The translations under genes were made by a program, and so were the position numbers. Shown in pieces: positions 45,872 through 54,301 of a DNA stretch of 64,000 bases. How positions within the stretch are numbered: position 1 is the stretch's first letter; every line of letters starts with the position of its first letter. The stretch is taken from the NCBI RefSeq assembly GCF_001984215.1, contig NZ_CP019420.1, forward strand, positions 6,014,001-6,078,000, read 5' to 3'. A model generated the notes under the pieces. It had not been told where the DNA came from, did not search any database, and was given only the letters and a program-made list of their open reading frames with translations. The DNA comes from Mycobacterium sp. MS1601. Lineage in GTDB: Bacteria > Actinomycetota > Actinomycetes > Mycobacteriales > Mycobacteriaceae.

Positions 45872-48800
45872 TCACTGCAGCACGGTACGCACCCGACGCA
45901 AGTCGAGGATGCCCGGCGCGCCCACATCGGTGGACTGGCGTGCCTGCTTCTCGCGGATGTCGGAGACGTCGACCTTACCGGGGGTGAACCCGGAAGCCTC
46001 GAAGCGCCGACCGCGCCGCGATTCCGCCTCGACGGCGTTGACCGGCGGCGTGTCGTAGGACCGTCCGCCTGGATGTGCGACGTGATAGGTGCAGCCACCG
46101 CGTGACATACCGGAGGCCACCTCCACCAGTTCGAAGCGCAGCGGTCCGTCCACCGTGATGGTGGGATGTAGCGCACTCGGCGGCTGCCAGGCTCGATAGC
46201 GGACGCCGCCCACCTGGATGTCGGGGTTGTCGGTGGCCAGCATCGGGATGGGGAAGCCGTTGCAGGTGACGATGTAGCGGTGCCGGTCGGCGCCGATCAG
46301 GCGGACCTGCAGCCGCTCCACCGACGAGTCGACGTAGCGGGCGGTGCCACCTGCGGTGGACTCCTCGCCCAGGGTGTTCCACGGTTCGATGGCGCCGCGC
46401 AGTTCGATCTCCACGCCGTCGAACACGGCGGTGCCGATGCGAGGAAACCGGAATTCGGTGAACGGGTCCAGCCAGCTGGTGTCGAAGTTGATGCCCTGGC
46501 CCCTGAGATCGGCGGCGACGCTGGCGATGTCGTGGATGAGGAAGTGCGGCAACAGGTATCGCCCGTGCAGATTCTCGCCGTGCCGGATCAGCGGCGCCCG
46601 CAGCGGTTGCTCCCAGAACCACGACACCAGACTGCGCACCAGCAGCGACTGCACCATCGCCATCTGGTAGTGCGGCGGCATCTCGAAGCCACGCAGCTCC
46701 AGCAGGCCGAGCCGGCCGCGGGCACTGTCGGGGCTGTAGAGCTTGTCGATGCAGAATTCGGCGCGGTGGGTGTTGCCGGTGATGTCGGTCAGCAGATGCC
46801 GCAATGCCCGGTCCGTCACCCACGGCTGCGAACCTCCGGCGCCGAGGCGGGCGATCTCGGCGAACGCGATCTCCAGTTCGTAGAGCGCTTCGGAGCGGCC
46901 CTCGTCGACGCGCGGCGCCTGCGAGGTGGTGCCGACGAACCGACCGGCGAACAGGTACGACAGCGCCGGGTGGCGCTGCCAGTAGGTCAGCATCGACACC
47001 AGCAGGTCCGGGCGGCGCAGCATCGGCGAATCCGCCGGGGTGATGCCGCCGAGGGTGATGTGGTTGCCGCCGCCGGTGCCACCATGGGTGCCGTCGACGT
47101 CGAATTGCTCGGTAGAAAGGCGCGCCAGCCGCGCTTCGTTGTACAGCGTCTCCAATTGGGCGCGCTGTTCGGCGAAGCTGCGGGTGGGTGCGACGTTGAC
47201 CTCGATCACCCCGGGATCGGGTGTGACGGTCATCGACTCCAGCCTGGAGTCCGGCGGCGGACCGTAACCCTCCACCACGATGGGGCAGTCGATGCTGGCG
47301 GCTGCGGCCTCCAGGCGGGCGATGAGATCTACGAAGTCCTCCAGCGCTTCGGTGGGCGGCAGGAAGACGTACAGCAGGCCGTCGCGGATCTCGGCGACCA
47401 TGGCGGTGGTGGGCGCGTTGTCGGTCTCGTCGACGTCGGCCGCTTCTTGTGGCGGTGCGGCCTTGTGGCTGCGCAGCGGGCCGCGTTGGATCAGCGGGTC
47501 CTTCGGATGTGTGGCGCGAGGCGGCTTCCAGTTGATCGAGTCGAGCGGCAGCCGCAGGCCTGCGGGCGAGTCGCCTTCCAGCAGCACGATGCGGCCCCGT
47601 CTCAACCGCCAGTCGGCGCTGGCCCAGACGTCGTCTTCCTCGCTGCGGTGCAGTGGAAGCACGTACGCGGCCGGCTCGGTCACCGGCTCTTCGAGCCGCT
47701 GAATCAGTTCGGCCCGGCGATCGGCACCGTCGGACTCGAGGTCGTCACCGGCAACAACCGGTTGGCCCACTGGCAGCCGCACGGAAGCAGCCAGTTTGCT
47801 CAGTGCGTCCTCATAGGCGGGTCGAACCTGGGTGGCGGGTAGTCCCAGCCCTTCGGCGATGACACCGAGAAGCTGCGCCCCGGCATCGGCAGCGATGGTC
47901 GGCGTGGTCTTCTCGACCGACCACGGGTCCGCCAGCAGCGCGTCGTTCTGCCACAGTGGTTCGCCGTCCTTGCGCCAGAACAGTCCGATCTGCCAGCGCG
48001 GCAATGGCTCTCCCGGATACCACTTGCCCTGGCTGCGCTGCACCAGCCCCTGGGGGGCCCACACCTTCTTCAGCCGCGCCGCCAGGGCCGAGGCTCGTTC
48101 GCGTTTGTGCGGGCCGTCGGCATCGGTGGTCCATTCCGGATCCACCTGGTTGTCGATCGAGACGAACGTCGGCTCCCCACCGACAGTCAGGCGCACGTCG
48201 CCCTCGGCCAGCCGCTTGTCCACCCGGGCTCCCAGGTCCACGATGGAACTCCAGGCCGCCTCGGTGTAGGGCAGCGTCACACGGGGGTCCTCGTGTACGC
48301 GGGTGACGGTGTTCGAGAAGTCCAGGACGGTCTCGGCCTTGCCGGTGGCACCCGTGATCGGTGCCGACGACGACGGATGCGGGGTCGCCGAGAGCGGGAT
48401 GTGGCCTTCCCCGGCGAACAGTCCCGACGTCGGGTCCAGCCCGATCCAGCCTGCGCCGGGGATGTACACCTCGGTCCACGCGTGCAGATCGGTGAAGTCG
48501 GCGGCCGGACCGGACGGGCCGTCGAGCGCTTCGACGTCCGAGGCCAGCTGCACCAGATAGCCGGAGACGAAGCGGGCGGCCAGGCCGAGCTGACGCAGGA
48601 TCGACACCAGCAGCCAGGCCGAGTCGCGGCAGGAGCCGATACCCGTTCGCAGGGTGAAGTCCGGTGTCTGCACACCCGGTTCCATCCGGACGCTGTAACC
48701 GACGTCGGCATTAACAGCCCGATTGAGCGCCACCAGGAAGTCGATGGTGCGGATGCCGGGTTTGATGTCGAAGTTACGCACCCACTCGGTGACCAGGCTT

Positions 48801-49192
48801 CCTGGACCGTCTCCCTCGTCGGTCTCGTCCACCGGGCGCAGATACGGCTTCAGGTCCTCCAGCAGCGCCTTGGGGTAGGCGAACGGGACGGTCTCGGCCC
48901 AGTCCTCGATGAAGAAGTCGAAAGGGTTGATCACCTTGAGGTCGGCGATCAATCCGACGTTTATGGTCAGTTGGCGGGTGCGGCTGGGGAAGACCAGGCG
49001 GGCCAGGAAATTGCCGAACGCGTCCTGCTGCCAGTTGACGAAGTGGTCGGCAGGCAGGACCTCCAGCGAGTAGGCCTCAATCGGGGTGCGCGAATGCGGG
49101 GCGGGGCGCAGCCGCACAACGTGCGGGTGAACCTCGACGAGCCGGTCGAAGGTATAGGTGGTGCGATGCTCCAGCGCCACTTTGATTCCCAT
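45872..49192 (-). CDS. Giant transglutaminase-DUF2126 protein
   Basis: This 1106-aa protein starts with a transglutaminase-like domain (about 1-290) whose triad residues are Cys in TGIGSCRDSAWLLVSILRQLG, His in DLHAWTEVYIPG and Asp in GLDPTSGLFAGEGH. DUF2126 follows (about 330-1100; COG4196), with LTVGGEPTFVSIDN, GTHGGTGGGNHITLGG and LLELRGFEMPPHYQMAMVQ, features suggestive of a glutamine-synthetase/amidoligase-like fold. ATG 49192 (MGIKVALEHRTTY) is the usual start; a few upstream codons are also open. It is the first gene of the leftward unit and overlaps the next by a few bases. M. tuberculosis Rv2566 is the likely equivalent. Confidence 0.9.
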   Translation of the reverse strand: MGIKVALEHRTTYTFDRLVEVHPHVVRLRPAPHSRTPIEAYSLEVLPADHFVNWQQDAFGNFLARLVFPSRTRQLTINVGLIADLKVINPFDFFIEDWAETVPFAYPKALLEDLKPYLRPVDETDEGDGPGSLVTEWVRNFDIKPGIRTIDFLVALNRAVNADVGYSVRMEPGVQTPDFTLRTGIGSCRDSAWLLVSILRQLGLAARFVSGYLVQLASDVEALDGPSGPAADFTDLHAWTEVYIPGAGWIGLDPTSGLFAGEGHIPLSATPHPSSSAPITGATGKAETVLDFSNTVTRVHEDPRVTLPYTEAAWSSIVDLGARVDKRLAEGDVRLTVGGEPTFVSIDNQVDPEWTTDADGPHKRERASALAARLKKVWAPQGLVQRSQGKWYPGEPLPRWQIGLFWRKDGEPLWQNDALLADPWSVEKTTPTIAADAGAQLLGVIAEGLGLPATQVRPAYEDALSKLAASVRLPVGQPVVAGDDLESDGADRRAELIQRLEEPVTEPAAYVLPLHRSEEDDVWASADWRLRRGRIVLLEGDSPAGLRLPLDSINWKPPRATHPKDPLIQRGPLRSHKAAPPQEAADVDETDNAPTTAMVAEIRDGLLYVFLPPTEALEDFVDLIARLEAAAASIDCPIVVEGYGPPPDSRLESMTVTPDPGVIEVNVAPTRSFAEQRAQLETLYNEARLARLSTEQFDVDGTHGGTGGGNHITLGGITPADSPMLRRPDLLVSMLTYWQRHPALSYLFAGRFVGTTSQAPRVDEGRSEALYELEIAFAEIARLGAGGSQPWVTDRALRHLLTDITGNTHRAEFCIDKLYSPDSARGRLGLLELRGFEMPPHYQMAMVQSLLVRSLVSWFWEQPLRAPLIRHGENLHGRYLLPHFLIHDIASVAADLRGQGINFDTSWLDPFTEFRFPRIGTAVFDGVEIELRGAIEPWNTLGEESTAGGTARYVDSSVERLQVRLIGADRHRYIVTCNGFPIPMLATDNPDIQVGGVRYRAWQPPSALHPTITVDGPLRFELVEVASGMSRGGCTYHVAHPGGRSYDTPPVNAVEAESRRGRRFEASGFTPGKVDVSDIREKQARQSTDVGAPGILDLRRVRTVLQ

Positions 49193-49249
49193 AGCGCAGA
49201 ATCCCATCACAACCGGCACCCGCTCGCATTGTGCCGCGCCTGAGGCCGA

Positions 49250-49297
49250 GCCTGGCGTGGGGGCACCCCCAGCGAAGCGGGGGCGGACGAACCAGGC
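49250..49297. repeat. Nested GC-rich inverted repeat (REP-like element)
   Basis: An outer pair GCCTGG (49250-49255) and CCAGGC (49292-49297) encloses GGGGG-CA-CCCCC (49259-49270), and the same CCCCC can alternatively pair with GGGGG at 49279-49283 across AGCGAAGC. It lies in the gap between the DUF389 gene and the DUF2126 gene. Sequences of this kind recur between genes in mycobacterial genomes; it may end or stabilise the DUF389 transcript. Confidence 0.6.
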
Positions 49298-49324
49298 GAA
49301 GGAGATCAGCGCAAGAAGGTCACG

Positions 49325-50254
49325 TCAGCTGTGTGCCGAGCGAGGCAACGGAACGCCCCGCGGCCGCAGCACCAGGACCAGCACACCCGCCAGCACGATG
49401 CCGACCAGGTTGACGGCCAGCTGCAGGGCGGATTTCGCCGCCAGGTCCCAGTCGCCCAGGGTGGCGGCCACGGCCGCAAAACCCGCCGCGGTGACGGTGT
49501 ACACCGAGATGAACACCCCGACCAGTCCGGTGGCTTTGGCCGAGACCAGCGACAGCATGCCTGCCGCGCCCGCCAACAGCGCCACCACGAACGAGAGGGG
49601 GCCCACCTGGAAGATGAAGTCGACCTCCCGCAGATGGTGCACGCTGTCGACCGTCAGCCAGCCCAGCGATTCTGCGGCCGCGGTGGCCAACGCGGTGATG
49701 CCCATGGCGATCGGGAAGCCGACCAGCAAGGCCAACCCCGCGCGCCGGGTCAGGTCGCCGCGGCGGCGCACCAATGCCACCGACAGCGCGGCCAACGGGC
49801 CGAACTCGGGTCCCAGCACCATCGCACCCACCACCGTGACCGTGGAGTCGGTCACCACTCCGATTGCCGTCAGCAGGCAGGCCAGCGTCAGGAAGAGCAG
49901 AAAGGTGACGCTCAGCGAGGACTCCTCGCGGGTGCGGCTGATCAGTTCATCCCACACCAGGGCGTCGGCCGGGTCGCCCTCCGCCGCATCCTCAGCCTGG
50001 TGAGCTCTGGTGGACAACACGGCGTCGAGTTGTTGCAAGGTGATGGCGCCCTGGTGCTGCACATCGAGTGCCTTGAGGGCTTTGATCACGGCGTTGGCGC
50101 ACTCCCTGGCGAGGTCGGCGGTGATCTCGTCACCGACCGGCTCAATTGCAGCTCCGGGATACAGCGAGATGTTCGCGACACCCACCTGGCTGCGCAGCAC
50201 GTCCAGCACCGGCTCACGGAGGCGCTCTGGGGCGACAACTCGAAGATGCAGCAC
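49325..50254 (-). CDS. DUF389 family membrane protein
   Basis: This 309-aa protein has a cytoplasmic N-terminal part (LHLRVVAPERLREPVLDVLRSQVGVANISLYPG, then TREESSLSVTFLLFLTLACLLTAIG). Six or so membrane helices follow with the conserved TVVGAMVLGPEFGPLAALSVALVRR segment that marks DUF389 (TIGR00341/TIGR00271). The function is not established. Start choice is uncertain: GTG 50254 gives the usual length but has no clear ribosome site, and GTG near 50308 is possible. It runs divergently from the DeoR gene. Confidence 0.82.
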   Translation of the reverse strand: MLHLRVVAPERLREPVLDVLRSQVGVANISLYPGAAIEPVGDEITADLARECANAVIKALKALDVQHQGAITLQQLDAVLSTRAHQAEDAAEGDPADALVWDELISRTREESSLSVTFLLFLTLACLLTAIGVVTDSTVTVVGAMVLGPEFGPLAALSVALVRRRGDLTRRAGLALLVGFPIAMGITALATAAAESLGWLTVDSVHHLREVDFIFQVGPLSFVVALLAGAAGMLSLVSAKATGLVGVFISVYTVTAAGFAAVAATLGDWDLAAKSALQLAVNLVGIVLAGVLVLVLRPRGVPLPRSAHS

Positions 50255-50422
50255 ATCCGAACCGTAACCGGCCCGCAGTTTGGGATTTGGACAACTGGGG
50301 AACTGGATGGGCACCCCGACCAGGGGTGATATAGGTTCAACCACTGTCGGGTGGGTCGCCTGTATCAAGACGGCGAACGAGGTGTGGGGTGTGAATTCTT
50401 CACGGCGGGGCCGCCAGTGACG

Positions 50423-51253
50423 ATGGACGTGAAAACCCGCAGACAGCTCATCGAACAGCGCGCGCGAGCTGAGCGGGAAGTCAGCTACACGGCCCTGGCG
50501 ACCGAATTCGACGTCTCGGAGATGACGATTCGCCGCGATATCGAGGCGCTGGAGGCGCGCGGCGTAGTCCGCCGGGTGGTGGGCGGGGCAATCGCCGTAC
50601 TGGGTAAAGACACCGAGCCGTCGTTCGCCATACGCGTCACTGACGCGGTGTTGGAGAAGGATCACATCGCCGATACCGTTGCTGACCTGATCGGCCCCAA
50701 AGAGACATTGATCCTCGATGCGGGCAGCACCTCTCTGGCGGTGGCGCGGTCACTGCGCGGCCGTAGCCTGGGCCTGACCGTGGTGACTCCGAGCCTGCCG
50801 ATCGCTTTGGCGCTGGTCGACGAGCCCCAAACCAATGTGGTGGTCACCGGCGGCGAATTACGTTCCGGCGAGCTGAGTTTGGTGGGCTCCAGCGCCGAGG
50901 AGATCTTGACCCGGTACAACTGCGACACCTACGTGATGGGCGTGGCCGGTATCGACGCCGAGCGGGGGTTCTCCGACTACCTGCAGGCCGAGGCACGGGT
51001 GAAGCGGGCAGCGTTGAGCCGGGCTGACCGCGTGATCGTCGCCGCCGACCGTAGCAAGCTGGGCCGGGTCACGTTCGTGAGCATCGCTGCGCTGTCGCGG
51101 GTGCACACCATCGTCACCGACGGTGCTGCTGACCATCCGGCTTTGGTGGCCGCCCGCAGTTCGGGCGTCGAGGTGTTGAGCATCGCGGGTTCGAAAGGCA
51201 ATGCCCAGAAGCATGTTTCACCTGGAGAGCAAAGGGCGCAATCCGGCCCGTAA
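50423..51253 (+). CDS. DeoR/GlpR-family transcriptional regulator
   Basis: This 276-aa repressor-type protein has an N-terminal helix-turn-helix (YTALATEFDVSEMTIRRDIEALEARGVVRRVVGGA, about residues 20-55). The DeoR C-terminal sugar-phosphate sensor domain follows (LILDAGSTSLAVARSLRG, VVTGGELRSGELSLVGSSAEEIL, VIVAADRSKLG). It usually senses a phosphorylated sugar. No sugar-catabolic gene is adjacent, so the target is unclear. ATG 50423 gives the family's normal MDVKTRRQLI start. Confidence 0.9.
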   Translation: MDVKTRRQLIEQRARAEREVSYTALATEFDVSEMTIRRDIEALEARGVVRRVVGGAIAVLGKDTEPSFAIRVTDAVLEKDHIADTVADLIGPKETLILDAGSTSLAVARSLRGRSLGLTVVTPSLPIALALVDEPQTNVVVTGGELRSGELSLVGSSAEEILTRYNCDTYVMGVAGIDAERGFSDYLQAEARVKRAALSRADRVIVAADRSKLGRVTFVSIAALSRVHTIVTDGAADHPALVAARSSGVEVLSIAGSKGNAQKHVSPGEQRAQSGP

Positions 51254-51434
51254 CCACCTCAACGGCGGCTCCGACCGACTGCGAGTTGTGTTGTCAGCAT
51301 CTGCCCATATGCACAAACTGGACCGAGGCGCCGACAGAACAAACCCGCTTGTGACTGCGAATACCTCAGCAAGACACGCACTTTCGTGGTTCGGCGACAT
51401 GGCCTCAACGGCGCGCCGAATCCCCAGACGCCGG

Positions 51435-51911
51435 TCAGGCACTTCCTCTCCGCCTGACCAGTTTCATCCCCAACTCATCAAACGGCACCACATGACCGTC
51501 GTCGCAGCGCACCTCGACGTGCGCATCGGCGCCGCACTCCAGGTGGGTGAGCTTCAGCCTTCCGTTGTTCGGCAGATGTGCTCGGCCCCACTGGAACAAG
51601 GCCCACACCACCGGCATGAAATCCACGCCGGCCGGCGTGAGGATGTACTCGTCGCGGGCCCGCTGCCCGGGTTCCTGATACCGCCGCTTGGTGAGCAGTC
51701 CAGTGTCGACAAGTTCGGTGAGCCGGGCCGACGTGGCCGCCTTGGTGATGCCGACCCGCTTGGCGAAATCGTCGAAGCGGGTGGTGCCGTAATAGGCCTC
51801 ACGCATGATCAGCATCGCCGACTTGGTGCCGACGACGCCCATGGTCTTCTCGATCGGACACTCCCCGACCGGCGACCACGCGTCACGGTCCACCAGCGAT
51901 CCCTGCAGCAT
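51435..51911 (-). CDS. HxlR-family winged-helix regulator
   Basis: This 158-aa protein has the HxlR signature: ECPIEKTMGVVGTKSAMLIMREAYYGTTRFDDFAKRVG, followed by the recognition helix ITKAATSARLTELVDTGLL and wing KRRYQEPGQRARDEYILTPAG. A C-terminal extension with Cys and His residues (LECGADAHVEVRCDDGH) may bind a metal. GAAAGGA lies ahead of the ATG. It is divergent from the thiolase gene and probably controls it through the palindrome at 51944-51970. Confidence 0.9.
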   Translation of the reverse strand: MLQGSLVDRDAWSPVGECPIEKTMGVVGTKSAMLIMREAYYGTTRFDDFAKRVGITKAATSARLTELVDTGLLTKRRYQEPGQRARDEYILTPAGVDFMPVVWALFQWGRAHLPNNGRLKLTHLECGADAHVEVRCDDGHVVPFDELGMKLVRRRGSA

Positions 51912-51943
51912 CGGAATCCTTTCGCCGTCTGGGTTGTTTCAAC

Positions 51944-51970
51944 TATACCCAGGTGTTATATCTGGATATA
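51944..51970. promoter_or_regulatory. Inverted repeat between HxlR and thiolase genes, likely operator
   Basis: TATACCCAG (51944-51952) and CTGGATATA (51962-51970) form nine-base arms with one mismatch around GTGTTATAT. It is AT-rich in a GC-rich genome and sits 33 bases before the HxlR start and 37 before the thiolase start, so one dimer could control both genes. Confidence 0.7.
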
Positions 51971-52006
51971 GACAACGATACTCAGCGGTGAGCGTCAGGA
52001 GGAGAA

Positions 52007-53191
52007 ATGGCCACATTCTCAGATCGGGATGCGGTGATCGTGGGCGCGGTACGTACCCCGATCGGCAAGGGCAAGGCCAGCGGGGCACTGCATGATGTGC
52101 TCCCCGCCGACCTGCTCGCCCACAGTCTGCGCGAACTCGTCAAGCGCACCGGCGTGGACCCGGCGGAGGTGGACGACGTGATCGCCGGCGCCGTCACGCA
52201 GGTGGGCGACCAGGCCGTCAACATCGCCCGGAACGCGCTTCTGGGTGCCGGCTTCCCGGAAACCGTGCCCGGCACCACCGTCGACCGCCAGTGCGGCAGC
52301 AGCCAGCAGGCCATCAGTTTCGCCGCACAGGGCGTCCTGGCCGGAGCGTACGACATCGTGATCGCCGCAGGCGTGGAGTCGATGAGCCGGGCCCCGATGG
52401 GCAGTTCGGTGCTTCCCGGCAGTGATCCGTTCGGCCACGACATGGCCGCTCGTTATCCCGAAGGCCTGGTCCCCCAGGGTATAAGCGCCGAATTGATCGC
52501 CGCCAAATGGAACTTGTCGCGCAGCGAGCTCGACGAGTTCTCTGCCGCCAGCCACGACAAGGCCGCACGCGCCACCAAGGAGGGGCTGTTCGACAACGAG
52601 CTCATCCCGATCGCAGGCTTGAGCACCGACGAGATCATCCGTCCGGGTACCACCGTCGACACCCTGGCCGGTTTGAAACCCGCGTTCTACAGCGAGGCGT
52701 ACAGCGCTCGCTTCCCACAGATCGAGTGGAGCATCACTGCAGGCAATTCATCCCCGCTGTCGGACGGCAGCGCCGCGGTGATGATCACCAGCGGTGCCAC
52801 CGCACGACGGCTGGGGCTCACGCCGTTGGCCCGGATCCACACCACCACCGTCGTGGGATCCGATCCGTTGTACATGCTCACCGGTGTCATCCCGGCCACC
52901 GAGAAGGTACTCAAGCGGGCCGGCCTGCAGCTCAGCGACATCGACCTGTTCGAAGTCAACGAGGCGTTTGCTCCGGTGGTGCTCAGCTGGGCGGCCTCGA
53001 CCGGCGCCGACCTGGCCAAGACGAACGTCAACGGTGGTGCCATCGCCATCGGACATCCGTTGGGCGCCAGCGGTGCCCGCATCATGACCACGCTCGTCAA
53101 CGCCCTGCAGCAGCGCGGCGGGCGTTACGGTCTGCAGACGATGTGTGAGGGCGGCGGCATGGCCAACGCCACCATCATCGAACGGCTCTGA
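52007..53191 (+). CDS. Acetyl-CoA acetyltransferase/thiolase, FadA-like
   Basis: This 394-aa type II thiolase cleaves or condenses acyl-CoA. The nucleophilic Cys is in TTVDRQCGSSQQAISFAAQG (about residue 93), the His in NGGAIAIGHPLGASGARIMT (about 347) and the second Cys in LQTMCEGGGMANATI (about 380). SAGG/AGNSSPLSDG and NEAFAPVVLSW are also present. The DRQCGSSQQA form is shared with thiolases of steroid and long-chain degradation in mycobacteria, but the substrate is open. AGGAGG precedes the ATG. The end overlaps the convergent GntR gene by 17 bases. Confidence 0.93.
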   Translation: MATFSDRDAVIVGAVRTPIGKGKASGALHDVLPADLLAHSLRELVKRTGVDPAEVDDVIAGAVTQVGDQAVNIARNALLGAGFPETVPGTTVDRQCGSSQQAISFAAQGVLAGAYDIVIAAGVESMSRAPMGSSVLPGSDPFGHDMAARYPEGLVPQGISAELIAAKWNLSRSELDEFSAASHDKAARATKEGLFDNELIPIAGLSTDEIIRPGTTVDTLAGLKPAFYSEAYSARFPQIEWSITAGNSSPLSDGSAAVMITSGATARRLGLTPLARIHTTTVVGSDPLYMLTGVIPATEKVLKRAGLQLSDIDLFEVNEAFAPVVLSWAASTGADLAKTNVNGGAIAIGHPLGASGARIMTTLVNALQQRGGRYGLQTMCEGGGMANATIIERL

Positions 53192-53822
53192 TCACCTGGA
53201 GGGCGTGCTCGCGGTGCGTGGCGAACAAGGCCACCGCCGCGGCCACGTCTTTCGAGCGCAGTGCATCGGCCAACTCCCGATGCTCTGCGGGCAGATCGGT
53301 CAGATAGTGGCGGGCGTCAACCCCGATCCGGGTGAGCAGCAGCAGGTAGACCTGCGACCGGATGGCCTGCCAGGCGACCAACAGTCGTGAATGACCGGCC
53401 GCGGTGTACACCGCGTCGTGGAACTCGATATCGGCCCGTAGCATCTCGTGTTCGGTGCGCGCGCGTTCCATGGTCAGCACCGCCGCGTCGACAGCCGCGA
53501 TGTCGGCACCAGACCTGACCACCTGTGTAACCGCAAGCTCTTCCAATGCCCCACGCAGGGTGTGCAGTTCAGCGATGTCATCGGGCGAGAGTGTGGTGAC
53601 CGCGGTGCCACGATGCCACACGCTCTGGACCAGTCCCTCGCGTTCCAGCAGCGACAGCGCCTCGCGCACCGGCCCGCGGCTGACCTCCAGAGCGGAGGAC
53701 AGTTCGACCTCGCGCAGCGATGCACCCGGTGCATAGGTTCCACTGAAGATGGCGTCGCGGAGGATGTCGGCCACCTCGGCCGCCAGCCCGCGCCGCCGGG
53801 CAGGGGCCACGGTGCCAATCAT
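53175..53822 (-). CDS. GntR-family regulator, FadR/FCD subfamily
   Basis: This 215-aa regulator has the GntR winged helix at the N-terminus (LAAEVADILRDAIFSGTYAPGASLREVELSSALEVSRGPVREALSLLEREGLV). An all-helical FCD ligand domain follows (EFHDAVYTAAGHSRLLVAWQAIR, then HRELADALRSKDVAAAVALFATHREHAL) with His/Asp residues that often bind a metal. The ATG at 53822 has no ribosome site and directly abuts a perfect palindrome, so the mRNA may be leaderless and the gene self-repressed. Confidence 0.9.
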   Translation of the reverse strand: MIGTVAPARRRGLAAEVADILRDAIFSGTYAPGASLREVELSSALEVSRGPVREALSLLEREGLVQSVWHRGTAVTTLSPDDIAELHTLRGALEELAVTQVVRSGADIAAVDAAVLTMERARTEHEMLRADIEFHDAVYTAAGHSRLLVAWQAIRSQVYLLLLTRIGVDARHYLTDLPAEHRELADALRSKDVAAAVALFATHREHALQVIRAVR

Positions 53823-53845
53823 GTCGGAATGTTAACATTCCGACA
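53822..53845. promoter_or_regulatory. Perfect 24-bp palindrome, likely GntR operator
   Basis: TGTCGGAATGTTAACATTCCGACA is identical to its own reverse complement. It begins at the first base of the GntR start codon and ends 16 bases before the start of the divergent VOC gene. Position and symmetry fit an operator for the GntR dimer that controls both directions. Confidence 0.85.
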
Positions 53846-53861
53846 CAACGAAAGGTGTCTC

Positions 53862-54296
53862 GTGAGCGCTATCCTGGACTCGCCCATCCCCCGCTTCCAC
53901 CTCGCCATCCCGGTCGACGACCTTGATGCCGCGCGGACGTTCTACGGGAAGGTGCTCGGCTTCGAACAGGGCCGCAGCGACGACAGCTGGATCGACTGGA
54001 ACTTCTACGGCCACCAGATGGTGACGCACAAGGTCAGCGACCGACCCGCCCGGGCTCATAACCCGGTGGACGGCCACGATGTCCCGGTACCGCACTTCGG
54101 GCTGATTCTGACGATCGACCGGTTTCACGAACTGGCCGACCGGCTTCGAAGTGTCGACCAGCAGTTCGTGATCGAACCCTATGTGCGCTTCGAGGGTCAG
54201 ACCGGCGAACAGTGGACCATGTTCCTCTACGATCCGGCCGGAAACGCCCTGGAATTCAAGGCTTTCGCCGACGACACCCAGGTCTTCGCCGTCTGA
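53862..54296 (+). CDS. VOC-superfamily protein (glyoxalase/extradiol dioxygenase fold)
   Basis: This 144-aa protein has two beta-alpha-beta3 modules: RFHLAIPVDDLDAARTFYGKVLGFEQ with the first His metal ligand, then FGLILTIDRFHELADRLR, and TMFLYDPAGNALEFKAFAD with the closing Glu. Such proteins bind a divalent metal and act as lyases, isomerases or dioxygenases; many related ones are simply annotated as glyoxalase-like. GTG 53862 with AAAGG upstream is the start. It shares the operator region with the GntR gene. Confidence 0.85.
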   Translation: MSAILDSPIPRFHLAIPVDDLDAARTFYGKVLGFEQGRSDDSWIDWNFYGHQMVTHKVSDRPARAHNPVDGHDVPVPHFGLILTIDRFHELADRLRSVDQQFVIEPYVRFEGQTGEQWTMFLYDPAGNALEFKAFADDTQVFAV

Positions 54297-54301
54297 GAAG
54301 C

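Noticed and set aside
46280..47842. 520-codon plus-strand frame
   Set aside because: Antisense of the DUF2126 gene with shadow composition.
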